A stretch of 6,836 nt of DNA from an uncultured Caryophanales bacterium. Lineage in GTDB: Bacteria > Bacillota_I > Bacilli_A > RF39 > UBA660. Shown here in pieces: positions 1 through 5,992 of this stretch; the first letter of the stretch is position 1; each line of letters begins with the position of its first letter. The notes under the pieces are model-generated. The model was not told the DNA's origin and ran no database searches. It worked only from the letters and a program-made list of their open reading frames with translations. The stretch is taken from NCBI GenBank assembly GCA_947065955.1, contig CAMSXY010000066.1, positions 1 to 6,836 on the forward strand, read 5' to 3'. Both the position numbers and the translations under genes were made by a program.

Positions 1-48
1 TCTACACAAGTATGAACACTCTTTCCCTACACGACGCTCTTCCGATCT
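1..48 (+). other. Illumina P5/TruSeq adapter with i5 index (sequencing artefact)
   Basis: Bases 1-7 (TCTACAC) are the 3' end of the Illumina P5 primer. Bases 8-15 (AAGTATGA) sit exactly where the 8-base i5 index belongs. Bases 16-48 match the whole 33-base TruSeq read-1 primer, beginning ACACTCTTTCCC and ending CTCTTCCGATCT. Library adapter was left on the contig end, so this segment is not part of the organism. The true sequence begins at 49, and the contig end truncates the first gene. The match is exact against the adapter as I know it from memory. Confidence 0.98.
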
Positions 49-1158
49 TTCATTCAATTGCTTGAAAAAAATATAAAAAATTTATTAAAAGAAGAAGATA
101 TTCAAATCAGAAAAGATACAACACGTATGTTTATAAAGACCTCTTCTGTCGATTCAGTTATAAAAAAATTAAAAAAAGTATTTGGAATTCACGGTATAGC
201 CAAGTGTTTTTATGTAAACACTAATATAGAAGATATCCAAAGTACTCTTTTAGATATGACAAAAGATTTTTCTTTCGAAACATTTAAAATTGTAACTAAA
301 AGAGCAGATAAAACTTTTTCAATTCCTTCTATGGAATTTAGCAAACAAATGGGAGCTTATCTTCTTAAAAATACTTCTTTAAAAGTAGATGTTCATACGC
401 CTGATATTCTTTTCAATATTGAAATTAGAAGAGAAGGAACCTATTTATATTCTAATATAGAAAAAGGAATTGGAGGATATCCTGTTGGTGTTCAGGGAAA
501 AGGTCTTCTTATGTTAAGCGGGGGAATTGATAGCCCTGTTGCTGGATATCTTTCTTTAAAAAGAGGGGTTGATATAGATTGTCTTTATTTTGAATCTCCA
601 CCTCATACAAGTGAAAACGCTAAAAACAAAGTTTTAGAACTGGCTCGTATTTTAAATACTTTTTCTGGAAATGTAAAAGTACACATTGTTCCTTTTACAA
701 AGATACAGGAAACGATTTATAAAAACGTTCCAGATAATTATATTATAACCATTATGCGAAGAATGATGTATCGAATAGCCGAAAGGTTTGCTTTCCTTGA
801 AAAACAAAAAATACTTATTAATGGAGAAAGTATTGGACAAGTAGCCAGTCAAACACTTACTAGTATGTGTGTTATTAATGAAGTGGTTAATATTCCAGTT
901 ATTCGTCCAGTGGCTTGTTTCGATAAATTAGAGATTATTGAAATTGCCAAAAAAATAGGAACTTATGAAACCAGTATTTTACCCTATGAAGACTGTTGTA
1001 CCATATTTTTGCCAAAACATCCTGTTATTCATCCAGTAAAAGAAAAATGCATAGAATATGAAAAAAAGTTTCCTTATGAAGATTTAATAGAAGAAACTAT
1101 AAAAGAAATAAAAACAATTACTGTATCCAATATAGAAAAAAGAAATGAACTTTTATAA
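49..1158 (+). CDS. thiI: tRNA 4-thiouridine synthetase ThiI, 5'-truncated
   Basis: ThiI adenylates U8 of tRNA and replaces its oxygen with sulfur taken as persulfide from a cysteine desulfurase; in many bacteria it also supplies sulfur for the thiamine thiazole. The frame is open from 49 (FIQLLEKNIKNLLK), which aligns with the family's N-terminal ferredoxin-like fold just after the usual GKNR motif, so about 22 residues are missing. Counting from the TTG at 58, a THUMP region spans about 36-142, the PP-loop pyrophosphatase motif SGGIDSP is at 154-160, MRRMMYR at 233-239, GESIGQVASQT at 256-266, and EDCC at 311-314, where the E. coli Cys344 equivalent is expected. There is no C-terminal rhodanese domain, as is normal in Bacillota. 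The TTG at 58 is only the first start-like codon after an adapter stop codon (TGA, 13-15); it has no ribosome site and is not the real start. Confidence 0.96.
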   Translation, partial: FIQLLEKNIKNLLKEEDIQIRKDTTRMFIKTSSVDSVIKKLKKVFGIHGIAKCFYVNTNIEDIQSTLLDMTKDFSFETFKIVTKRADKTFSIPSMEFSKQMGAYLLKNTSLKVDVHTPDILFNIEIRREGTYLYSNIEKGIGGYPVGVQGKGLLMLSGGIDSPVAGYLSLKRGVDIDCLYFESPPHTSENAKNKVLELARILNTFSGNVKVHIVPFTKIQETIYKNVPDNYIITIMRRMMYRIAERFAFLEKQKILINGESIGQVASQTLTSMCVINEVVNIPVIRPVACFDKLEIIEIAKKIGTYETSILPYEDCCTIFLPKHPVIHPVKEKCIEYEKKFPYEDLIEETIKEIKTITVSNIEKRNELL

Positions 1159-1183
1159 ACCAAAAATTACCAAAAAAAAAGAG

Positions 1184-1212
1184 GTATGAAAAAACCAAAT
1201 GTACGCATTCTA
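1184..1212 (+). promoter_or_regulatory. sigma-G (forespore) promoter of first SASP gene
   Basis: The -35 box GTATG (1184-1188) fits the sigma-G consensus GHATR, and the -10 box CATTCTA (1206-1212) fits CATNHTA. They are separated by 17 bases, the expected distance. The predicted start near 1219 leaves a very short leader that enters directly into the AGGAGGTGA ribosome site. The consensus is recalled from B. subtilis; all defined positions match. This implies late forespore expression, independent of thiI upstream. Confidence 0.85.
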
Positions 1213-1221
1213 TTAGTGTAC

Positions 1222-1230
1222 AGGAGGTGA
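1222..1230 (+). promoter_or_regulatory. Ribosome binding site deciding the first SASP start
   Basis: AGGAGGTGA is a near-complete anti-Shine-Dalgarno complement. Its usual 5-7 base spacing points to the ATG at 1236. An in-frame GTG at 1227-1229 lies inside this site and so cannot be the start. Confidence 0.92.
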
Positions 1231-1235
1231 AAAAC

Positions 1236-1451
1236 ATGAACAATAAAGCAAATACTAATAATTTAGTTGTACCTGGAGCTAAACAAGCTATCGAAAGAAT
1301 GAAATATGAAATCGCTAGCGAACTAGGTGTAACAATGGGACCTGATGCTACTTCAAGAGCAAATGGTTCAGTAGGTGGAGAAATTACTAAAAGATTAGTT
1401 CAAATGGGTGAACAACATTTAGGATCAACTAGTAATTTTCAAGCTAAATAA
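1236..1451 (+). CDS. Small acid-soluble spore protein, alpha/beta type (first copy)
   Basis: This is a 71-residue alpha/beta SASP, a DNA-binding protein that coats forespore DNA, pushes it toward an A-like form and protects it from UV and heat; it is degraded by the GPR protease at germination. The sequence shows the family's two conserved blocks: MKYEIASELGV, which contains the GPR cleavage site (between E and I), and RANGSVGGEITKRLV. LVVPGA precedes the first block, as in Bacillus and Clostridium members. The start is ATG 1236, set by AGGAGGTGA. The gene has its own sigma-G promoter and its own terminator, so it is monocistronic. It is a tandem paralogue of the gene at 1554, with 34 of 51 residues identical in my hand alignment of the core. 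Confidence 0.97.
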   Translation: MNNKANTNNLVVPGAKQAIERMKYEIASELGVTMGPDATSRANGSVGGEITKRLVQMGEQHLGSTSNFQAK

Positions 1452-1460
1452 ATAGAAATG

Positions 1461-1486
1461 GACAGTTGTTATTACTGTCTTTTTTT
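1461..1486 (+). terminator. Rho-independent terminator of first SASP gene
   Basis: GACAGT (1461-1466) pairs with ACTGTC (1474-1479) over a 7-base loop, followed directly by seven T residues (1480-1486). It lies 9 bases after the stop codon and separates the two SASP transcripts. Confidence 0.88.
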
Positions 1487-1501
1487 AGTAGATATTACCA
1501 C

Positions 1502-1530
1502 ACATGAAAAATAGTTTCTAACACATCCTA
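1502..1530 (+). promoter_or_regulatory. sigma-G promoter of second SASP gene
   Basis: The -35 ACATG (1502-1506) fits GHATR except at its first base, and the -10 CATCCTA (1524-1530) matches CATNHTA fully, with a 17-base spacer. The same geometry as the promoter of the first SASP gene supports forespore control of both genes. Confidence 0.8.
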
Positions 1531-1553
1531 ATAATAGGAAGTGCGGTGAGAAT

Positions 1554-1754
1554 ATGCGTAGTAATAAGTTAGTTGTACCTGGTTCTAAAAATGCAATTGA
1601 TAACATGAAGTATGAAATTGCACGTGAACTTGGAATTACTTTAGGTGCGAATACATCATCACGTTTAAATGGTACAGTCGGCGGAGAAATGACAAAACGT
1701 CTTGTAAAACTTGGCGAAGAATACTATAACCAAGCTCAAAAACATAATTCTTAA
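1554..1754 (+). CDS. Small acid-soluble spore protein, alpha/beta type (second copy)
   Basis: This 66-residue alpha/beta SASP binds and protects spore DNA. It carries the same two signature blocks as its neighbour: MKYEIARELGI, with the GPR cleavage position after the E, and RLNGTVGGEMTKRLV, preceded by LVVPGS. The ATG at 1554 follows an imperfect ribosome site (AGTGCGGTGA, 1540-1549, 7 of 10 matches to AAGGAGGTGA), weaker than that of the first copy, so the first copy may be the more highly expressed. It has its own sigma-G-type promoter and a strong terminator. Arginine is always CGT here (4 of 4) but always AGA in the first copy (3 of 3), so the pair is not a recent duplication. Confidence 0.97.
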   Translation: MRSNKLVVPGSKNAIDNMKYEIARELGITLGANTSSRLNGTVGGEMTKRLVKLGEEYYNQAQKHNS

Positions 1755-1757
1755 AAC

Positions 1758-1795
1758 AAAAAAGCATTTTAGATAAGTATTTAAAATGCTTTTTT
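1758..1795. terminator. Bidirectional terminator between convergent genes
   Basis: A perfect 14-base inverted repeat (AAAAAAGCATTTTA at 1758-1771, TAAAATGCTTTTTT at 1782-1795) surrounds a 10-base loop. The A run on one side and T run on the other give a U tract in either direction. It lies 3 bases after the second SASP stop on + and 29 bases beyond the end of the minus-strand membrane gene, so it likely ends both transcripts. Confidence 0.9.
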
Positions 1796-1824
1796 ATTTA
1801 ATAAAATCAATAATTTAAAAAAAT

Positions 1825-2328
1825 TTAAGGTTTATAATGATGAATTACAGTAAAAAGTAAATCCAAAAACATCAGAAGAATGAAAATACAAGTTAAGTAA
1901 TTAGGAATTTTTTTAACCACCTTATCTAAAATAGGTTTTATAAAAGAATAAAGAAGCAAAGATAAAATTCCCCATAAAAGAGCCATTTCTAAAGAAGTAT
2001 AAGGCGTAATTGGAAATTTCATATTGGAATAATCCCAAAAACGTTTATGAAAAAACCATTCAATAAAGTATCCTCCTAGAATTTCCATTATTGCCAAAAC
2101 AATACTGGTAGAAAGAAATAAAAACAAAAATTTTAAAAATTTTGAAAGTTTCCATTTTTCTAGCATTTTTGCAAAAAAGAAAATAACAATGACACCAAAA
2201 CCATAAACAGGTGTCCAAGGGCCATACAAGATCCCACTTTCATAAGAAAAACCTTTTACAAGAGAAAAAATCGTTTCTAGAAAAAAACCTAAAATAGAAT
2301 AAAGAAAAAAACAATTTATAAAATACAT
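1825..2328 (-). CDS. Multipass membrane protein, PF06541 'putative ABC transporter permease' family
   Basis: This 167-residue, very hydrophobic protein has about five predicted membrane segments (roughly residues 3-24, 38-54, 64-86, 110-132 and 143-162). It shows the hallmarks I associate with PF06541 (CmpB-like): a conserved Glu in the first helix (E18), the loop SGILYGPWTPVYGFG (31-45), a third-helix glutamate region ending GGYFIEW (85-91), and WDYS (98-101). The family is often annotated as an ABC transporter permease, but no ATPase or binding protein lies nearby and its biochemical role is not established, so I would not assign transport. The ATG is preceded by AAGGGTGAT (positions 2332-2340 on the complement). 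It lies 40 bases downstream of clpP on the same strand with no terminator visible between, so co-transcription is possible. Confidence 0.8.
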   Translation of the reverse strand: MYFINCFFLYSILGFFLETIFSLVKGFSYESGILYGPWTPVYGFGVIVIFFFAKMLEKWKLSKFLKFLFLFLSTSIVLAIMEILGGYFIEWFFHKRFWDYSNMKFPITPYTSLEMALLWGILSLLLYSFIKPILDKVVKKIPNYLTCIFILLMFLDLLFTVIHHYKP

Positions 2329-2368
2329 AAGATCACCCTTATTAGTATGGAATAAATTGTTTTTTTCA

Positions 2369-2947
2369 TTATTTTTTATCTAAAATTTTATCAATAAGTC
2401 CATATTCTAAAGCTTCCTTCGCTGTTAAGAAGTTATCTCTTTCGGTATCTTTTTCAATTGTTTCAAAATTTTGTTTTGTATTTTCCGCAAGAATTCGGTT
2501 TAATTTTTCTTTTAAACGAAGAATTCTTTCAGCAGCAATTTTAATTTCGGTTGCTTGTCCCTGTGCCCCTCCAAGTGGTTGATGGATCATAACTTCACTA
2601 TTGGGAAGACAAAAACGTTTTCCATGCGTTCCACTTGAAAGAAGAAAAGCGGCCATACTTGCAGCCATTCCAATACAAATAGTAGAAACATCACTTTTAA
2701 TAAAGTGCATTGTATCAAAAATGGCAAAACCTGCGGTAATAGAACCTCCAGGAGAATTAATATAGATACTAATATCATCATGATTCAAAGAATCTAGATA
2801 TAAAAGTTGCCCCACAATAATATTAGCGTTGTTATCATCAATTTCCCCACTTAAAATAATAATTCGATCTTTTAATAACCTTGAATAAATATCGTATACT
2901 CTCTCTCCATTATTACTACGTTCAATGACGGTTGGAATTAGTGTCAT
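2369..2947 (-). CDS. clpP: ATP-dependent Clp protease proteolytic subunit ClpP
   Basis: ClpP is the serine peptidase that forms a double-heptamer chamber and works with ClpX- or ClpC/ClpE-type AAA+ unfoldases in protein quality control. The 192 residues match normal family length. The catalytic triad is intact: Ser97 in GMAASMAAF, His122 in MIHQPLGGAQGQA, and Asp171 in ERDNF. The N-terminus (LIPTVIER...GERVYDIYSRLL) and the SPGGSITAG oxyanion/handle motif (65-73) are canonical. The ATG at 2947 follows a strong ribosome site (TTAGGAGGG, complement of 2955-2963) with 7-base spacing after GGAGGG. It is transcribed divergently from the nucleoside kinase gene. I find neither a convincing minus-strand -35/-10 pair nor a CtsR heptad repeat in the 111-base upstream gap, so its control is unclear from this sequence. 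Confidence 0.98.
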   Translation of the reverse strand: MTLIPTVIERSNNGERVYDIYSRLLKDRIIILSGEIDDNNANIIVGQLLYLDSLNHDDISIYINSPGGSITAGFAIFDTMHFIKSDVSTICIGMAASMAAFLLSSGTHGKRFCLPNSEVMIHQPLGGAQGQATEIKIAAERILRLKEKLNRILAENTKQNFETIEKDTERDNFLTAKEALEYGLIDKILDKK

Positions 2948-3000
2948 AATTATACCCTCCTAACTTATAATAGTAAAAAAAGGAAAAAATATTCATTAAA

Positions 3001-3013
3001 ATTTGTGACAAAT
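3001..3013. repeat. Perfect inverted repeat in the divergent intergenic region, possible operator
   Basis: ATTTGTGACAAAT reads as two 6-base arms around a central G. It overlaps the -35 box of the nucleoside kinase promoter and lies between the divergent clpP and kinase genes, a position where a repressor could block transcription. I cannot assign it to a known regulator. In such AT-rich DNA a 13-base palindrome can also arise by chance. Confidence 0.35.
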
Positions 3014-3033
3014 ACTGATTTTTTTGGTACAAT
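3005..3033 (+). promoter_or_regulatory. sigma-A promoter of the kinase-gap unit
   Basis: The -35 box GTGACA (3005-3010, 5 of 6 to TTGACA), a 17-base spacer and the -10 box TACAAT (3028-3033, 5 of 6) with an extended TGG just upstream form a good vegetative promoter. A start near 3040 would give a leader of about 19 bases containing only the ribosome site. Confidence 0.8.
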
Positions 3034-3058
3034 GAAATAGAAAGAATAGAGGGATAGT

Positions 3059-4717
3059 GTGGATAAAGTGATAAAAGTCAATTTTCGAAACAAAGAAGAA
3101 AGAGAATACCTAGGAGCTTTATCTTTACTGGAAATCAGTGAAGAATTTAAAAAATACTTCAATTTTCCCATTTTAGCAGCTAAAGTAGATAATAACATTA
3201 TGGAATTAAATGATAAATTAGAACATGCAGCAGATGTTGATTTTTATGATCGAAGTAGTGTTATTGGCAATAGCATCTATTCAAGAGGTGTACAATTTCT
3301 ATTAATTGTTGCAGTAAAAAGGGTTTGTGGGGAAGCAAGTGTTAAAATTGAACACTCTATTGATAAAGGTGTATACTGTGAATTAGAGGGTGTTTCTTTA
3401 GATAAAAATATGTTAAAAAAAATTGAAGAAGAAATGCGAGTTATTGTAAGCGAAGATTTAAAATTTACAAAACTAAGTGTTGCTAGATTAGATGCTATTA
3501 AGTATTTTAAAAAGAAAAAACAAAAAGATAAAGTTAATGTTTTAAAATACATCAGTAATAGTTTTGTAAATATCTATCGATTAGATGATGTATATGATTA
3601 TTTTTTTAGTGATATGCCATATAGTACTAAATGTTTAGATGAATTTAAATTAACCTATATTAAGGATAACGGTTTTGTACTGAGCTATCCAGATATTTAT
3701 AATCCAGAGGTAACTTTAAATTATACACATAGAAAAATGATTTTTAATACTTTTTTGGATTATACAGAGTGGGGAAAAACGATTGGAGTTTCTAACGCTT
3801 CTGATTTAAACCAAATTGTGTCGACCGGAAAATATAACGATTTAATTCGTCTTTCGGAGGCACATTATGAAAGTCAACTGGCAGGTATTGCAGAAAAAAT
3901 ATACCAACATAAAAATAAAATCAAATTAGTATTAATTGCAGGTCCATCTTCCAGTGGGAAAACGACTACTGCGAAAAAATTAGAGATTTACCTTCGAAGC
4001 AGAGGATTTAATACCCATGGGATTTCTATTGACGATTATTTTGTTGATAGAGAAAAAACGCCTAAAAATGCCTATGGAGAATATGATTTGGAATCTTTAA
4101 ATGCCGTTGATATTGATTTATTTAATAAACACTTAACGCGTCTTTTAGAGGGAGATCGTGTTTTAATACCTGAATATAACTTTGTTTTAGGAAAAAGAGA
4201 ATATAAGAAAAAATGGTTACAAATGAAAGAAAATGATATTATTTTAATTGAAGGATTGCATGGATTAAATGAGGATTTAACACCTTCTGTAGAAAGAAAC
4301 CAAAAATATAAAATTTATATTAGTCCACTAACACAATTAAATATAGATAACCATAACCGAATTCATACAAGTGATACAAGAAGACTTCGTCGTATTATTA
4401 GAGACAACAAAACAAGAGGGTATAATGCAGCAGATACCCTTCGTATGTGGCCAAGAATTCGAGAGGGAGAAGAAAAATATATATTCCCTTATCAAGATGA
4501 TGTGGATGCTATTATCAATTCCGCTCTTGCCTATGAATTGGGTGTATTAAAAACGTACGCAGAGCCACTTCTTTTTTCTGTAGGAGAAGAAGATCCTATT
4601 TATCCAGAGGCTCTTCGACTTATTAATTTTTTAAGAAACTTTTTACCAATTCCAAGTGATGATATACCAAGAGAGTCTGTATTACGTGAATTTATAGGCG
4701 GAAGCTGTTTTAAATAA
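3059..4717 (+). CDS. Nucleoside (uridine-type) kinase with ThrRS-like N-terminal region
   Basis: This 552-residue fusion-type protein joins a threonyl-tRNA-synthetase-like N-terminus to a P-loop uridine kinase domain, an architecture common in Clostridia and Thermotogae and annotated 'nucleoside kinase'. Residues 1-65 resemble a TGS domain. Residues 74-165 resemble the ThrRS N2/SAD region (VKIEHSIDKGVYCEL, then a DAIKYF...KDKV segment). The kinase domain covers about 288-552: Walker A GPSSSGKT (295-302), acidic SIDDYF (323-328), IEGLHGL (397-403), and the lid-like RRIIRDNKTRG (444-454). It would phosphorylate a nucleoside in pyrimidine salvage; the exact substrate is unproven. The start is GTG 3059, placed 5 bases after AGAGGG (3048-3053). 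gap follows after only 19 bases, suggesting an operon. The Zn/editing histidines of ThrRS appear replaced, so the N-terminus is unlikely to edit tRNA. Confidence 0.9.
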   Translation: MDKVIKVNFRNKEEREYLGALSLLEISEEFKKYFNFPILAAKVDNNIMELNDKLEHAADVDFYDRSSVIGNSIYSRGVQFLLIVAVKRVCGEASVKIEHSIDKGVYCELEGVSLDKNMLKKIEEEMRVIVSEDLKFTKLSVARLDAIKYFKKKKQKDKVNVLKYISNSFVNIYRLDDVYDYFFSDMPYSTKCLDEFKLTYIKDNGFVLSYPDIYNPEVTLNYTHRKMIFNTFLDYTEWGKTIGVSNASDLNQIVSTGKYNDLIRLSEAHYESQLAGIAEKIYQHKNKIKLVLIAGPSSSGKTTTAKKLEIYLRSRGFNTHGISIDDYFVDREKTPKNAYGEYDLESLNAVDIDLFNKHLTRLLEGDRVLIPEYNFVLGKREYKKKWLQMKENDIILIEGLHGLNEDLTPSVERNQKYKIYISPLTQLNIDNHNRIHTSDTRRLRRIIRDNKTRGYNAADTLRMWPRIREGEEKYIFPYQDDVDAIINSALAYELGVLKTYAEPLLFSVGEEDPIYPEALRLINFLRNFLPIPSDDIPRESVLREFIGGSCFK

Positions 4718-4736
4718 AATAGAAAGAAGAGATAAA

Positions 4737-5741
4737 ATGATCAAAGTAGCAATTAATGGATTTGGAAGAATTGGAAGACTTGTTTTCCGTATTATGGAAG
4801 AAGATCCTAATTTTGAGGTTGTTGCCATTAACGATTTGACAGAACCTGAACAACTTGCTTATCTTTTAAAATATGACACAAGTCATCGCAACTACCGTGT
4901 AGAGGAAATTAGTTTTGATGAAGAAAATATTATGGTAGGTGGAAGAAAGATTAAAGTGTTTAAAGAATTAGATCCCAAAAATCTACCATGGAAAGAACTT
5001 GAAATTGACGAAGTCTTTGAATGTACAGGAAAATTTGTTGAAAAAGAAAAGGCCTTGTATCATATAGAAGCGGGAGCTAAAAAAGTTATTATTTCTGCTC
5101 CTGCTAAGGGAGAGGTAAAAACAGTAGTTTATGGTGTTAATGAACAAATTTTAAATAAAGAGGATAAAATTATTAGTGCAGCTTCTTGTACAACAAATTG
5201 TCTTGCACCTGTTATAGATGTTTTAAATAAAGCTTTTGGAATTGAAAAAGGGTATATGACAACTGTACATGCTTATACAAACGATCAAACTATTTTAGAT
5301 GTTGCTCATAAAAAAGGAATTTATGCTCGTCGTGGAAGAGCAGGTGCTGCAAACATTATTCCATCTTCAACAGGGGCAGCAAGTACAATAGGTCGTGTTA
5401 TTCCACAGTTGAATGGGAAATTAGATGGAAATGCATTTAGAGTTCCCACTACAACGGGGTCTATGATTGATTTAACACTGGAACTTTCTGAGAATGTTAC
5501 AAAAGAACAAATTAATGAGATATTTAAGAAAAATGAAAGTGAAACTCTTAAGATTACCTATGATCCAATTGTTTCAAGTGATATTATAGGATCTAATTGT
5601 GGTGCTATGGTAGATGGACTTTTAACAAAGGTGTTAGAGGTAGAGGGAAAACAACTAGTAAAAATTGTTGCCTGGTATGATAACGAAATGGGTTATAGTG
5701 CCCAAATGGTACGTACTGCAAAATATTTAGGAAATCTTTAG
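4737..5741 (+). CDS. gap: Glyceraldehyde-3-phosphate dehydrogenase, NAD-type
   Basis: This cytosolic glycolytic enzyme oxidises glyceraldehyde 3-phosphate to 1,3-bisphosphoglycerate with NAD. The length (334 residues) is normal. The Rossmann motif INGFGRIGR is at 6-14. Asp33 in AINDLT, at the end of the second strand, favours NAD over NADP. The catalytic Cys151 lies in SCTTNC and the base His178 in TVHAYT. Substrate-binding STGAA (211-215), Arg235 in FRVPTTTGS and the C-terminal WYDNEMGYS (313-321) are all present. The ribosome site is weak (only AAGAAGAGA, 4724-4732) for a gene normally highly expressed. It follows the nucleoside kinase by 19 bases with no promoter visible between, and a terminator stands directly after it, so pgk and tpi are not in the same transcript. 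Confidence 0.98.
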   Translation: MIKVAINGFGRIGRLVFRIMEEDPNFEVVAINDLTEPEQLAYLLKYDTSHRNYRVEEISFDEENIMVGGRKIKVFKELDPKNLPWKELEIDEVFECTGKFVEKEKALYHIEAGAKKVIISAPAKGEVKTVVYGVNEQILNKEDKIISAASCTTNCLAPVIDVLNKAFGIEKGYMTTVHAYTNDQTILDVAHKKGIYARRGRAGAANIIPSSTGAASTIGRVIPQLNGKLDGNAFRVPTTTGSMIDLTLELSENVTKEQINEIFKKNESETLKITYDPIVSSDIIGSNCGAMVDGLLTKVLEVEGKQLVKIVAWYDNEMGYSAQMVRTAKYLGNL

Positions 5742-5747
5742 TTATAT

Positions 5748-5784
5748 AAAAAAATTCGTAATTTGGAAGAATACGAATTTTTTT
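5748..5784. terminator. Strong terminator after gap
   Basis: AAAAAAATTCGTA (5748-5760) pairs perfectly with TACGAATTTTTTT (5772-5784), a 13-base stem over an 11-base loop, ending in a T run. It starts 6 bases after the gap stop codon. The symmetric A and T runs make it potentially bidirectional. Confidence 0.9.
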
Positions 5785-5912
5785 ATTTTACATAATGTTA
5801 AATTTTTGATAAAACAAATTTGATTACTTATTCGATAACTAATATGATAAAAAAATTTTTTCTTTGTTGATAAATATAGGTTTACACCAAAAATAATAAT
5901 ATTACAATTTCG
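5785..5912. other. AT-rich intergenic spacer, nothing recognised
   Basis: This stretch between the gap terminator and the pilin-like gene's promoter is very AT-rich and has runs such as seven A followed by six T near 5856-5868. I find no convincing ORF, RNA gene or riboswitch in it. Confidence 0.5.
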
Positions 5913-5941
5913 TTGACTTTTTGTATTTCCAATGGGATAAT
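5913..5941 (+). promoter_or_regulatory. sigma-A promoter of the pilin-like gene
   Basis: The -35 box TTGACT (5913-5918, 5 of 6), a 17-base spacer, and -10 GATAAT (5936-5941, 5 of 6) with an extended TGG immediately upstream make this the strongest vegetative promoter in the window. A start near 5948 leaves a leader of about 45 bases, ending in the ribosome site AGGAGAGG (5979-5986). Confidence 0.82.
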
Positions 5942-5992
5942 AAGTATAAATAAGCTAGAAGTATACCATAATGGAAGTAGGAGAGGAATCAT

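Noticed and set aside
652..852. Minus-strand open frame inside thiI
   Set aside because: It is fully antisense to a conserved gene, has no ribosome site that I can see, and no recognisable protein features.
1227..1235. In-frame GTG as an upstream start for the first SASP gene
   Set aside because: The GTG lies inside the AGGAGGTGA ribosome site; the ATG at 1236 has correct spacing and gives a normal SASP N-terminus.
3001..3013. Rex or CtsR operator at the intergenic palindrome
   Set aside because: Rex sites have TTGTGA and TCACAA half-sites separated by several bases, and CtsR needs GGTCAAA-type heptad repeats. Neither spacing nor sequence fits, so the palindrome is left unassigned.
2587..3198. 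Open frames overlapping clpP and the clpP/kinase gap on the minus strand (2587-2781, 2965-3198)
   Set aside because: The first is an alternative frame of clpP. The second overlaps the kinase promoter and start and encodes a low-complexity, phase-shadow sequence.
3277..3552. Minus-strand open frame inside the nucleoside kinase gene
   Set aside because: Its composition is the mirror of the AT-rich coding strand (F/L/S-rich) and it overlaps a well-supported gene entirely.
5785..5992. Riboswitch or structured leader upstream of the pilin-like gene
   Set aside because: The predicted leader is only about 45 bases with no recognisable aptamer core; the upstream spacer is AT-rich without GC-containing stems.
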